23,992 bases of DNA. Source: Promethearchaeota archaeon. Its GTDB lineage: Archaea; Asgardarchaeota; Lokiarchaeia; Sigynarchaeales; SOKP01. The DNA lies in the NCBI GenBank assembly GCA_030605085.1, contig JAUWBH010000084.1:1-23992 (forward strand). Reading direction: 5' to 3'. Positions 1 to 8,238 of the stretch are shown here, in pieces (position 1 is the stretch's first letter; each line of letters begins with the position of its first letter). Under the pieces are notes generated by a model. It made no database searches, was not told where the DNA came from, and was given only the letters and a program-made list of their open reading frames with translations. Both the position numbers and the translations under genes were made by a program.

Positions 1-75
1 AATAAATTTAGTCCCCTTTACAACTCTACCTTCAGTTACATCCAAACATGGAATTATTCGTTTTGTTAGGGGCAT
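1..75 (-). CDS. hisF: HisF (imidazole glycerol phosphate synthase cyclase), N-terminal fragment at window edge
   Basis: Reading the minus strand from an ATG at 75 to the window edge gives 25 codons that start [13 protein letters not shown] and continue through [11 protein letters not shown]. This is the first beta strand of HisF with the catalytic Asp of CLDV and the start of the phosphate-binding loop. HisF is the cyclase half of the HisFH complex that turns PRFAR plus ammonia into imidazole glycerol phosphate and AICAR. The fragment is closest to the hisF at 5134, sharing its first 13 residues, but it lacks that copy's four extra residues after CLDV and so has the usual spacing. It is the third hisF start in the window and is divergent from the permease gene. 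The rest of the gene is outside the window, so whether it is intact is unknown. Confidence 0.85.
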   Translation of the reverse strand, partial: MPLTKRIIPCLDVTEGRVVKGTKFI

Positions 76-372
76 ACTATATTGTTCTTTTATATTTTAA
101 CTCTAATTAATTAAATCAAACAAATTATTTTAGGTTTTCTATAAAAAATTATATGTGCTTCAATTTTAGAAGGAAATTATATTGTCTTAACTGATATAAT
201 TATTACTAATTATAATCAGAATAATCAGAATTAAGTTTACTTTAATTTATTGTTAATATGAGTTATATGCTTTTTTAATTAAATTTGTGTAGTAATATTT
301 ATATACCTTTAAGGTGAACATTATACATTGATTAATCTAATAAAAAAGAAGGATAACTAAAAACAAATCATA
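76..372. other. Divergent intergenic region between hisF fragment and permease
   Basis: This very AT-rich stretch has no convincing ORF on either strand. It contains a short tandem of TAATCAGAA at about 213-230 and the TATA-like box listed separately at 298-307. It presumably holds both divergent promoters. No tRNA or other structured RNA is apparent. Confidence 0.5.
298..307 (+). promoter_or_regulatory. Candidate archaeal TATA box for the permease gene
   Basis: TTTATATACC matches the archaeal TATA consensus and resembles the box upstream of queC (CTTATATACC). Transcription about 25 nt downstream would leave a leader of roughly 55 nt before the ATG at 385. It is assigned by pattern and spacing only. 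Confidence 0.35.
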
Positions 373-384
373 TTGGGTCATATT

Positions 385-1737
385 ATGGAAGAATCAGATA
401 AAGATATTAAATTAAAGCGAAAAATTTCTTTAATAGGCGCTACATTTATAGGTGTTGGAATTATTCTTGGCGCAGGGATTTACGTTTTAATAGGGAGTGC
501 AGTGGGCATGACAGGTAATTTTACATGGGTAATTTTCGTCATTGCTGCTTTTTTAGCAATTTTGACGGGATTATCATATGCGGAACTTTCTGCAATGTTT
601 CCTAAAAGTGCTGCTGAATATGTTTATACTGAAGAAGCGTTTGGCTACCGTTCGCTATCGTTCGTTTTAGGATGGATTATTATTCTTCTTGGATTTTTTG
701 CAGCGGCGACGGTTGCTCTTGGGTTCTCTTATTATTTTACAACATTATTCGGTATCCCTACATTCGAAGCAAGAATTATAGTAGCTTCAATACTTATAGT
801 TCTTTTAAGTATTATTAGTTACTTAGGAATTGAACATTCTTCTCGGTTAAACATTATTTTTGTTCTGATTGAAGTAACGGGATTGATAATAATTATCATA
901 ATTGGAATTCCAGAAATTGGCTCCGTAAACTATTTTGAATTTCCTGCAGGTGTATCATTTTTAGTAGTATTTTCTGCTGCTGCCCTAATATTTTTTGCAT
1001 ATATTGGTTTTGAAGATATTGCTAATGTTGCTGAAGAAGTAAAAGATCCACATAAAAATCTTCCTAAAGCAATAGTTTATTCAACAATTATTACTACTAT
1101 AATATATGTTTTAGTAGCTATAGCAATTGTTAGTATTTTACCCTGGGACCAAATTGCTGCATCTGACGCTCCTTTAATGGATGTAGCAGCGGTAAAATTA
1201 GGTAATGCAGGATGGTTTATTTTAGCTATTATTGCATTATTTGCAACTTCTAACACAGTATTAATAATGCTCATTGTTACTTCTCGTCAGATGTATGGGA
1301 TGTCTAAAGATAAGGTTTTACCAGCAGGATTATCCAAATTATCACCAAAACGAAGGACTCCATATCTAGCTGTATTGATCACAATGATTTTCACAATAAT
1401 ACCAATAGTATTTTTTGGTATTCTTGAGGATGTTGCTAACGCAACGGTATTTGCAACATTAATTGCTTTTTTCTTGGTTAATCTTAGCCTGATCGTGCTG
1501 CGAAAGAAAAAGCCCGATTTAGAGAGACCTTTTAAGATAAAACCAAATATTAAATGGGTACCAATTATCCCCTTATTAGGCTGTGTGGTTTGTGCAGCAC
1601 TTATAATTCTATATATCTTTACGGAGCCTTTTATCGTAATAATTGAATTAATTTGTATTGCAATAGGGTTTTTATTTTATGTTGTGTGGAGATTAATTAA
1701 ACGTAAAAATTTTGAGAAAAAAATTACTGCTAGTTAA
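385..1737 (+). CDS. APC-superfamily amino-acid permease
   Basis: This 450-residue membrane protein is probably a secondary transporter for amino acids or related amines in the cytoplasmic membrane. The N-terminal segment GVGIILGAGIYVLIG is the typical first helix of the amino acid-polyamine-organocation family, with the unwound GAGIY substrate-binding motif. About twelve hydrophobic segments follow. A mid-protein stretch, FFAYIGFEDIANVAEEVKDP, is the conserved helix-6/loop signature (FxGFE, then a loop with N and P). The C terminus is basic and cytoplasmic. The frame is open from a TTG at 373, but the ATG at 385 gives the more usual acidic/basic cytosolic start (MEESDKDIKLKRK). It stands alone: hisF upstream is divergent and an LRR gene follows after about 100 nt. 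The substrate cannot be read from the sequence. Confidence 0.9.
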   Translation: MEESDKDIKLKRKISLIGATFIGVGIILGAGIYVLIGSAVGMTGNFTWVIFVIAAFLAILTGLSYAELSAMFPKSAAEYVYTEEAFGYRSLSFVLGWIIILLGFFAAATVALGFSYYFTTLFGIPTFEARIIVASILIVLLSIISYLGIEHSSRLNIIFVLIEVTGLIIIIIIGIPEIGSVNYFEFPAGVSFLVVFSAAALIFFAYIGFEDIANVAEEVKDPHKNLPKAIVYSTIITTIIYVLVAIAIVSILPWDQIAASDAPLMDVAAVKLGNAGWFILAIIALFATSNTVLIMLIVTSRQMYGMSKDKVLPAGLSKLSPKRRTPYLAVLITMIFTIIPIVFFGILEDVANATVFATLIAFFLVNLSLIVLRKKKPDLERPFKIKPNIKWVPIIPLLGCVVCAALIILYIFTEPFIVIIELICIAIGFLFYVVWRLIKRKNFEKKITAS

Positions 1738-1841
1738 AACTTAAGAAAAAGTCAAGATTTTTCTCTATATAATTAAGACTTTTATATAAAAAAACTGAGT
1801 GACTTTATAAGCAATCTTAATAACTTAGAAAAGCTTAATAG

Positions 1842-3416
1842 ATGTATAAAGACGAGTATAAAAATAGTAGAGGTATAGCCCAAGTGTCAATTGATAAAGT
1901 AACAATCGAGAAATTAAAGAAGATATTAAAGGTTTCAGATAGCATTAAGATGGAACAGATGCGTGAAATGTTAAATCTTGATAAGAAGACATTTAACGAA
2001 AAACTCCTCGATTGGGCAGAAGAATTTGGGTTTAGAATCGATAGAGATTACATCAACATTAACCTTAACACCGTTGACGATTTTATCAATCAACTTGAAA
2101 ATCAATTTGAGTTATGGGAAAGGAAAGAAACGAGTGGGACGGGAAAAATAGAAGATTATTCAGTAAATAAAGAACTAAAGCTAATAGAAAGAGTAACTAA
2201 ATATACTGAGATTATAGCATCTTTTAGAGGAGTAAGGATCCCTCAATCTGAAGCCGATGTTCTCAAAGAAATAGAAAAGATGACAAATAAACAATTCACG
2301 CTGGTTGATAAGGTTGATAATAACACCAAAATGGGTTTTTCAGTCGAAAATAACAAAGTTGTGGGGATTGGTCTTTACAAGTGCGGATTATCGACTCTCC
2401 CGGAGTCAATAGGCAACCTCTCCTCACTTGAAGACCTATGGTTGAGAAATAATAAGTTAACGACTCTCCCAGAGTCAATAACAAAGATAGAATCGCTCCA
2501 AGCACTAAGTTTGGTTGGTAATAAGTTAACGACTCTCCCAGAGTCGATAGGCCAACTTAAATCGCTTCAAACACTATATTTATTCAATAACCAACTATTG
2601 ACTCTCCCAGGGTCAATAACTAAACTTACATCACTGCAAAGACTATATTTGGAAAATAATAAACTGTCGAATCTCCCAGAGTCAATAGGAAACCTCTCTT
2701 CACTTGAAATACTTAGGTTACAAAATAATCAGTTAAGGACTCTCCCAGGGTCCATAGGCAACCTCTCATCACTCAAAGAATTACATTTGTATGGTAATCA
2801 ATTAACAACTCTCCTAGAGTCAATAGGAAACCTTTCCTCGCTCCAAGACCTGAATTTTGGATCTAACCAATTAACGATTCTCCCTGAGTCAATAACAAAC
2901 CTAAAATCGCTTCAAATATTATGGTTGAATAATAATCAATTATCGACTCTCCCTGAGTCCATAGGGAACCTTACATCGCTCCAAGTATTTCGTTTAACTG
3001 GTAATCAATTAACAACTCTCCCAAAGTCAATAGGAAACATCTCCTCTTTGAAAGAACTACATTTATCTGAAAACAAATTAGAGACTCTCCTAGAGTCAAT
3101 AACAAACCTAAAATCGCTTCAAATGTTATTGTTGAATAATAATCAATTATCGACTCTCCCTGAGTCCATAGGGAACCTTACATCGCTTGAAATACTTAGT
3201 TTATATCGCAATAAGTTAACGACTCTCCCAGAGTCAATAACAATGCTTACATCACTACAAACACTTGATTTAGGGTGGAATAAGTTATCAACTCTCCCAG
3301 AGTCAATAGGTAATCTTAAATCACTCCAAATCCTATGGTTGTCTGATAATCAGTTATCGACTCTCCCAGAGGCGATCAAGATTTTAGAAAAAAGAGGTGT
3401 AACAATTTATAAGTAG
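1842..3416 (+). CDS. Leucine-rich-repeat protein with N-terminal helical/winged-helix-like module
   Basis: The 524-residue protein has no signal peptide or membrane segment and is probably cytosolic. Residues 1-95 look helical and resemble a winged-helix unit ([19 protein letters not shown] and the stretch after it). Residues 130-182 contain the linker [20 protein letters not shown], which I recognise as recurrent in Asgard LRR proteins. Residues 183-504 are fourteen LRR units of exactly 23 residues with the consensus [22 protein letters not shown], the Shoc2/Ran-type 'plant-like intracellular' class; residues 505-524 form an incomplete last turn. Such solenoids are protein-binding scaffolds. 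Asgard genomes are rich in both LRR proteins and small GTPases, so a GTPase-linked role is a reasonable but unproven inference. Nearby small ORFs give no functional context. Confidence 0.85.
   Translation: MYKDEYKNSRGIAQVSIDKVTIEKLKKILKVSDSIKMEQMREMLNLDKKTFNEKLLDWAEEFGFRIDRDYININLNTVDDFINQLENQFELWERKETSGTGKIEDYSVNKELKLIERVTKYTEIIASFRGVRIPQSEADVLKEIEKMTNKQFTLVDKVDNNTKMGFSVENNKVVGIGLYKCGLSTLPESIGNLSSLEDLWLRNNKLTTLPESITKIESLQALSLVGNKLTTLPESIGQLKSLQTLYLFNNQLLTLPGSITKLTSLQRLYLENNKLSNLPESIGNLSSLEILRLQNNQLRTLPGSIGNLSSLKELHLYGNQLTTLLESIGNLSSLQDLNFGSNQLTILPESITNLKSLQILWLNNNQLSTLPESIGNLTSLQVFRLTGNQLTTLPKSIGNISSLKELHLSENKLETLLESITNLKSLQMLLLNNNQLSTLPESIGNLTSLEILSLYRNKLTTLPESITMLTSLQTLDLGWNKLSTLPESIGNLKSLQILWLSDNQLSTLPEAIKILEKRGVTIYK
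2388..3353 (+). repeat. Fourteen in-frame 69-bp LRR repeat units
   Basis: Every unit is exactly 69 nt (23 codons), and most carry the DNA core GACTCTCCCxGAGTC at the LPES position. Units alternate roughly between SIGNL and SITNL/SITKL forms. A 95-bp block at 2886-2980 recurs at 3093-3187 (offset 207 nt, three units) with only two mismatches, showing recent internal duplication. Confidence 0.9.
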
Positions 3417-3573
3417 TATGAGCAATAGTTGAATTTTTTTCTTGTTTCTTATAAATCGTTTTTTAGCGCGTTTTATATCTATTAGATTTAACTTAAAGAA
3501 TCTCTTTTTTAACAATGTAAGGGTTGAAATTAGGTTTCGTTATGCTCGGAAGAGAAATGGTTGTTGTTTTTTT

Positions 3574-3891
3574 TTATTTATTCCATGAGACTTTTTCATT
3601 ACCCGTAGATAACTCTTTAATAGCCTTACCTGGACATTTGGCGATTGTGTAAAATACCAATAAGATCCATGTAATAATCATAAAAATTTTTGGTAAAAAT
3701 AAAACTATTATTTGTCTCCCTATGAAATCAATCATGTATTTATATGCTAAGAGTGTAAAACCGATCAATGAGAGAAAGTAAGCTATATTGAATGTATAAT
3801 AACCAAAACTCACCACGCGTTTTATTTTTTCAGAATAATCTTCTTTCTTTTTATCGTCTTGTTCACTATTTACTAATTTATTTAAAAACAA
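3574..3891 (-). CDS. Small predicted membrane protein, unknown function
   Basis: The ORF encodes up to 105 residues with two or three hydrophobic segments. One is around residues 30-50 (YFLSLIGFTLLAYKYMI) and one around residues 60-85 (IVLFLPKIFMIITWILLVF). They are preceded by a charged Lys/Asp/Glu-rich N terminus. The only usable start in frame is TTG at 3891 and there is no ribosome-binding site, so the N terminus is uncertain. It runs opposite to a small ORF at 3792-4109 and overlaps it by 100 nt, so at least one of the two N-terminal ends is wrong. I do not recognise a family. The hydrophobic pattern is the only positive evidence that it is real. Confidence 0.4.
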   Translation of the reverse strand: MFLNKLVNSEQDDKKKEDYSEKIKRVVSFGYYTFNIAYFLSLIGFTLLAYKYMIDFIGRQIIVLFLPKIFMIITWILLVFYTIAKCPGKAIKELSTGNEKVSWNK

Positions 3892-4109
3892 AACCGATTA
3901 AAAAAAAAAAAAGGGAAAAGGATCAACTTTTACATGAGAGAAGTAGGTTAAAGGATTTGTTGAATAGTTTGGATAAATTATCTGATATAAGCTTAGAAGA
4001 TAAGGAGTTTAACGAAGTTTTTTTAAAATTTCATGAATATATATGTCGCATACATAATAAACTAGATAAGAAATTAGTTCAAATAGTAAGGAGAAGGCAC
4101 AAAGCATAA
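3792..4109 (+). CDS. Small charged helical ORF, start uncertain, crosses a poly-A run
   Basis: Only the second half is persuasive as protein. From about 3912 it reads as a charged, probably helical segment of about 65 residues (DQLLHERSRLKDLLNSLDKL and onward), ending in a basic RRRHKA tail. The first third is antisense to the membrane ORF and looks non-coding. Between them is a run of 13 adenines (3900-3912), so the true reading frame upstream could differ by an indel or slippage. No family is recognised. It ends 95 nt before hisF. Confidence 0.3.
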   Translation: MYNNQNSPRVLFFQNNLLSFYRLVHYLLIYLKTKPIKKKKREKDQLLHERSRLKDLLNSLDKLSDISLEDKEFNEVFLKFHEYICRIHNKLDKKLVQIVRRRHKA

Positions 4110-4204
4110 AAGTTATCGCAATGAATTATTCTATTTTATTAAAAAGTTTTTAGATAATTATAGATTATAATCTTTAAGGAAATTAATAAAATTAATTTTT
4201 AAAG

Positions 4205-5020
4205 ATGACAAATTATAAAAAAATAGTTCCTTGCCTCGACGTAAAAGATGGGCGTGTCGTTAAAGGAATTCAATTCGTAAACTTACGAAATGCTGGAGAT
4301 CCAGTAGAATTTGCAAAATATTACCAAGATGAGGGTGCGGATGAGTTGGTCTTTTTAGACATTACAGCCACGGTTGAAAAAAGAAAAACTGTGGTTGATT
4401 TAGTTAAAAAAGTTGCTTCAGGTGTGACTATTCCCTTTACAGTAGGGGGTGGCATAGGCTCTATGGGAGATGTACAAGCAATATTAGACGCAGGAGCAGA
4501 TAAGGTTTCACTAAATAGCGCAGCTGTCAGGAATCCTGAATTATTAGCAGAAATTTCAAAATATTATGGACCAGAACGACTGGTTTATGCTATTGATGGT
4601 AATAGAGTATATATAAATTCAGAAGAAGAAGCACCGGATAAAACTCTCTTTAAAGTAGAAGATAAATTCTGTTGGTTCGATGTTATGACCCACAGTGGTA
4701 CAAAATCTACCGGGATGGACGCAATCAGTTGGGCGAAAAAAGTTAAAGAACTTGGTGTTGGGGAAATCTTACCTACAAGCAAGACTTTTGACGGGACTAA
4801 AAAAGGATTCGATCTAATAATGACAAGGGGAATTGCTGAAGCAACAAGTCTTCCCGTAACAGCATCAGGAGGTGCAGGAACAGTCCAACATATCCTTGAA
4901 GCATTCACAATTGGTAAAGCCGCAGCAGCCTTAGCTGCTTCAATCTTTCATTTTAGAGAAATTACAATTAAGGAATGCAAGGAATATTGTGCAAAGAATG
5001 GTGTATCAATGAGATTATAA
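4205..5020 (+). CDS. hisF: HisF paralogue 1, cyclase subunit with altered active-site loop
   Basis: This 271-residue TIM barrel is of the HisF family. In the normal enzyme HisF receives ammonia from HisH and converts PRFAR to imidazole glycerol phosphate and AICAR. The catalytic Asp of CLDV (residue 12) is present, as are GGGIG at the phosphate site, the second catalytic Asp in YAIDGN, and the C-terminal ASGGAG phosphate loop. The usual LLTSMDxDGT loop reads LPTSKTFDGT: Pro replaces Leu, and Lys-Thr-Phe replaces Met/Ile-Asp-Arg/Lys, while the final Asp and GT are kept. The usual HGGR motif reads HSGTK. The gene lies 113 nt upstream of a second, more canonical hisF and hisH. It may have shifted in substrate or rate, or be a divergent functional cyclase; the sequence cannot decide. 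Start ATG 4205 gives the family-typical N terminus. Confidence 0.88.
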   Translation: MTNYKKIVPCLDVKDGRVVKGIQFVNLRNAGDPVEFAKYYQDEGADELVFLDITATVEKRKTVVDLVKKVASGVTIPFTVGGGIGSMGDVQAILDAGADKVSLNSAAVRNPELLAEISKYYGPERLVYAIDGNRVYINSEEEAPDKTLFKVEDKFCWFDVMTHSGTKSTGMDAISWAKKVKELGVGEILPTSKTFDGTKKGFDLIMTRGIAEATSLPVTASGGAGTVQHILEAFTIGKAAAALAASIFHFREITIKECKEYCAKNGVSMRL

Positions 5021-5133
5021 AATATACCAGATATTTTCTTATTCTTTTTTAAGTTATATTGGTTAAGGTTGTATAGTTTAACTGAAAACTTAGAAAATCA
5101 TAAATAATTTGCGTGATTAATTTATTTAGAAAT

Positions 5134-5964
5134 ATGCCCCTTACAAAACGTATAATACCTTGTTTGGATGTTATAACAAGAAAGGGTATTGCTAGAGTTG
5201 TAAAGGGGACTAAATTCATTAATCTTAGAGATGCTGGAGATGCTGTCGAATTAGCTTCTTATTACGACGAGCAAGGTGCTGACGAGCTTGTTTTTCTTGA
5301 TATTACTGCCTCTTCAGATAAACGGAAAATCCTAATCGATTTGGTTGAAAGAACAGGAGAACAAGTCTTTATACCATTCACAGTGGGAGGTGGATTGAGA
5401 ACCGTTGATGATATCAAGGAGATATTGAGGGCGGGAGCAGACAAGGTTTCTTTAAACACGGCGGCAGTACAAAATCCAGAATTGATTAAAGAAGGGGCAA
5501 AAATTTTTGGATCCCAATGTATTGTTACAGCTATAGATGCTAAAAGAATTTATGTTAAATCCCAAGAAATAGCTAAGGATAGAGTCGTAATAGAAGTAGA
5601 AAGTAATAATTATTGCTGGTGGGAAGTCTACATCAATGGAGGACGAACACCAACTGGGAAAGATGCGATCTTATGGGGAGAACAAGCAACTAAACTTGGA
5701 AGTGGTGAAATATTGCTAACTTCTATGGATAAAGACGGGACTTATAATGGTTATGATTTAGAACTTACAAGAACCTTTAGTGAGCGGCTTGATGTTCCAA
5801 TAATCGCTTCAGGAGGTGCGGGTAGCCCTCAGCATATTATAGATGCATTTAAATTGGGTAAGGCTGATGCGGCTCTAGCAGCATCAATTTTTCACTACAA
5901 TGAATATCCCATAGAGATAGTCAAAAAAGAATGCCAAAATTCAGGAATTTCAATGAGGTTATAA
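5134..5964 (+). CDS. hisF: HisF paralogue 2, cyclase subunit, canonical catalytic residues
   Basis: This 276-residue HisF has both catalytic aspartates (CLDV near the N terminus and VTAIDAK mid-protein), the GGGLR phosphate loop, the intact [10 protein letters not shown] loop and the ASGGAG motif. I chose the ATG at 5134 because [13 protein letters not shown] matches the copy at the window's left edge; an upstream in-frame GTG at 5113 would add only seven residues. After CLDV it carries [12 protein letters not shown] where other HisFs have roughly xxGRVVKG, an insertion of about four residues at the mouth of the barrel next to the catalytic Asp. The usual THGGR reads INGGR. It ends three nucleotides before hisH, so the two are almost certainly co-transcribed and form the HisFH complex. 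Confidence 0.93.
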   Translation: MPLTKRIIPCLDVITRKGIARVVKGTKFINLRDAGDAVELASYYDEQGADELVFLDITASSDKRKILIDLVERTGEQVFIPFTVGGGLRTVDDIKEILRAGADKVSLNTAAVQNPELIKEGAKIFGSQCIVTAIDAKRIYVKSQEIAKDRVVIEVESNNYCWWEVYINGGRTPTGKDAILWGEQATKLGSGEILLTSMDKDGTYNGYDLELTRTFSERLDVPIIASGGAGSPQHIIDAFKLGKADAALAASIFHYNEYPIEIVKKECQNSGISMRL

Positions 5965-5967
5965 AGA

Positions 5968-6600
5968 ATGCCGTTCAATATAACTATTATTGATTATGAA
6001 ATGGGTAATTTAAAGAGCATTTATAAATGTCTTAAGCACTTAGATGTTAATTCAATAGTAACTGATAATCCAAAAGTAATTTTAGATGCAGATGGAGTAA
6101 TTTTACCTGGAGTCGGAGCTTTTGGAGATGCAATGAAACATCTGAGAGAAAAAGGATTGATTGATGTAGTGCATAAAGTAGCTTCTGAAGGTAAGCCTTT
6201 ATTTGGAATTTGTTTAGGCTTACAACTTCTTTATTCAAAAAGCCAAGAGATGGGAGAACATGACGGTCTAAACCTAATTGATGGTCAAGTGATAATGTTT
6301 GAAATTAATAAAGTTGACAAAGTTCCTCAAATCGGTTGGAATAGCGTCGATTTTCGACAGAAAAAAGATCATTTTTTGGTCCAAGGAATTCCTAACAATT
6401 CATATTTTTATTTTGTTCATAGCTTCTATGGTAAGCCAGAGAATAACGATAACATTTTAGGATTAACTAAATATGGCGATATTGAATATGCTTCCATGAT
6501 TGCTAAGGATAACGTATTTGCAACACAATTTCACCCCGAAAAATCGAGTAAGCACGGAATTAAAATGTATAAAAACTTTATTGATTTTTGCAAGAAATAA
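5968..6600 (+). CDS. hisH: HisH, glutamine amidotransferase subunit of imidazole glycerol phosphate synthase
   Basis: The 210-residue class I glutamine amidotransferase releases ammonia from glutamine and channels it through HisF to make imidazole glycerol phosphate and AICAR in histidine synthesis. The N terminus IIDYEMGNLKSI and the oxyanion region LPGVGAFGDAM are typical. The catalytic triad is visible as Cys82 in GICLGLQLL, and His189 and Glu191 in QFHPEKSS. The length is normal. It starts three nucleotides after hisF (5134-5964) and probably pairs with that subunit; the altered HisF upstream could compete for it. The last 13 codons (6562-6600) have a diverged second copy at 8198-8236, downstream of the PurF-like gene. 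Confidence 0.95.
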   Translation: MPFNITIIDYEMGNLKSIYKCLKHLDVNSIVTDNPKVILDADGVILPGVGAFGDAMKHLREKGLIDVVHKVASEGKPLFGICLGLQLLYSKSQEMGEHDGLNLIDGQVIMFEINKVDKVPQIGWNSVDFRQKKDHFLVQGIPNNSYFYFVHSFYGKPENNDNILGLTKYGDIEYASMIAKDNVFATQFHPEKSSKHGIKMYKNFIDFCKK

Positions 6601-6758
6601 CATAATTTGAATTTACACTCTTGGCGTTTTCAAATCATACCAGATTAATAAGCGTATTTTTTAAATATCTAATCCTATATTTTATAAATAAATAGATTTT
6701 AAACTTTAAATTTAAAATTATTTTTTTTCATATAAATTAAATACATAGTGGATGCGTC

Positions 6759-8189
6759 ATGGGTGGTCTTTTTGGAGTCTTCTCGAGTAATGATTGTGTA
6801 GAGGATCTTTTTTACGGGACAGATTATCATTCCCATTTGGGAACTATTAGAGGCGGATTGGCGGTGAAAAACTCAGGTGGTTTTCAAAGGTTCATTAAAG
6901 ACATCACGACAACTCAATTCAGGTCAAAATTCGAGAAAGATATCGAGAATATGCACGGGAATAAAGGTATAGGAGTGATTAGTGATTATGAAGATCAGCC
7001 CTTGATAATCAAATCACATTTAGGCGTATTTGCCATTACAACGGTTGGAAAAATTAACAATTTGGAGAATCTAACAAAGGAAGCGTTAAAGAATGGAGCG
7101 CATTTCTCAGAAATGCATGGAGGGGAAATCAATCCCACGGAGATGGTCGCAACAATAATTAGCCAAGGTGCTACCTTTGAAGAAGGAATTCAAAAAGTCC
7201 AAGATATGATTGATAGTTCTTATACCATGCTTATATTAACAGATGATGGTATCTATGCGGTACGAGATAAATATGGTAGAACACCTCTCATCATAGGGGA
7301 AAAATTCGGATCTTATGCTGTTACAATGGAAACTTGTGCATTCCCTAACCTCAAATTTAAAATAACAAAATACCTCGGACCAGGTGAAGTGATTCTTATT
7401 AGTAAGAGGGGGCTCGAACAGAAAATTCCCCCTGGCGACCGGTTGCAAATTTGTTCTTTTTTATGGGTATATTATGGATATCCTGCATCGAATTATGAGG
7501 GCATTAATGTAGAAACCGTTCGTTATAAGTGTGGTTCTTACTTGGCAAAAAATGATGATGTAGAAATCGATCTCGTGGCGGGCATCCCAGATTCTGGAAC
7601 AGCGCATGGTTTAGGTTATGCAAATGAAGCAAAGATTCCTTTCTCAAGACCGTTCGTAAAATACACCCCAACTTGGCCCCGGAGCTTTATGCCTCAAGAT
7701 CAATCCATTAGGGATCAAGTTGCGAAAATGAAACTCATCCCGATTAAGGAACTCATTAAGAATAAGCGTCTACTTTTCTGTGAAGATTCAATCGTGAGAG
7801 GAACCCAACTTCGAAGGCAAATACAAAGGCTATTTGATTCAGGGGCCAAAGAGGTTCATATGAGACCTGCATGCCCTCCGCTTGTTTATAGCTGTAAATT
7901 CCTTAATTTCTCTCGATCTCGTTCTGAATTAGATTTGGCGGGACGATGGGCCATAAAAGATTTGATTGGAAAGGATGTCGACAATCCTGCTGACTATATC
8001 GACCCGGAATCTGATAATTATAAAGCCATGGTTGATGTTATCCGAAAAAAGCTGCAGTTGACTACCTTAAAATACCAAAGACTTGAAGACTTGGTTAAGG
8101 CTATTGGACTACCAAAGGAAAAACTTTGTACTTATTGCTGGGATGGCATAGGATTGTTGATAACCTTGGAAGAATTAATCAGTACCTGA
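6759..8189 (+). CDS. PurF-like amidophosphoribosyltransferase paralogue lacking the glutaminase cysteine
   Basis: The 476-residue protein aligns with PurF over its whole length, but it starts MGGLFGVF where active PurF has Cys after the processed Met. The oxyanion Asn-Gly is also lost (TTVGKINN). It therefore should not hydrolyse glutamine and would need free ammonia or do something else. The phosphoribosyltransferase half is intact: PRPP loop FCEDSIVRGTQL at about residues 340-350. The four cysteines equivalent to the B. subtilis 4Fe-4S ligands are present (C232, C379, C457, C460). From memory, Gly-2 PurF-like proteins with the following segments DLFYGTDYHSHLGT and ICSFLWVYYG are widespread in Bacteroidetes and other bacteria, so transfer from bacteria is plausible. 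It is convergent with the canonical purF 50 nt away, and a hisH 3' relic lies immediately after its stop codon. Confidence 0.88.
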   Translation: MGGLFGVFSSNDCVEDLFYGTDYHSHLGTIRGGLAVKNSGGFQRFIKDITTTQFRSKFEKDIENMHGNKGIGVISDYEDQPLIIKSHLGVFAITTVGKINNLENLTKEALKNGAHFSEMHGGEINPTEMVATIISQGATFEEGIQKVQDMIDSSYTMLILTDDGIYAVRDKYGRTPLIIGEKFGSYAVTMETCAFPNLKFKITKYLGPGEVILISKRGLEQKIPPGDRLQICSFLWVYYGYPASNYEGINVETVRYKCGSYLAKNDDVEIDLVAGIPDSGTAHGLGYANEAKIPFSRPFVKYTPTWPRSFMPQDQSIRDQVAKMKLIPIKELIKNKRLLFCEDSIVRGTQLRRQIQRLFDSGAKEVHMRPACPPLVYSCKFLNFSRSRSELDLAGRWAIKDLIGKDVDNPADYIDPESDNYKAMVDVIRKKLQLTTLKYQRLEDLVKAIGLPKEKLCTYCWDGIGLLITLEELIST

Positions 8190-8197
8190 TCTTTTTA

Positions 8198-8236
8198 CAA
8201 GTGTATCAGAATTTTATTGATTTTTGTAAAAAGTAG
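8198..8236 (+). pseudogene. hisH: Relic of a second hisH 3' end (13 codons)
   Basis: Nine nucleotides after the PurF-like stop codon, the plus strand reads QVYQNFIDFCKK followed by a stop. The real HisH ends KMYKNFIDFCKK. The two 39-nt stretches match at 30 positions without gaps, and most differences are silent. There is no coding continuation upstream because that sequence belongs to the PurF-like gene. It is either a tail displaced by insertion of the PurF-like segment at the 3' end of hisH or the last scrap of a lost hisH duplicate. Confidence 0.7.
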
Positions 8237-8238
8237 AT

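Noticed and set aside
2388..3353. Regular 69-bp repeats that might suggest a CRISPR array or minisatellite
   Set aside because: The period is exactly 23 codons, the frame stays open throughout and the translation is a textbook LRR solenoid; there are no unique spacers between identical repeats.
4585..4908. Minus-strand 107-codon frame inside hisF
   Set aside because: It is antisense to strongly conserved HisF motifs and has no family resemblance.
4205..5964. The two tandem hisF genes as an assembly duplication
   Set aside because: They differ throughout at protein and DNA level, including active-site loops, so they are old paralogues.
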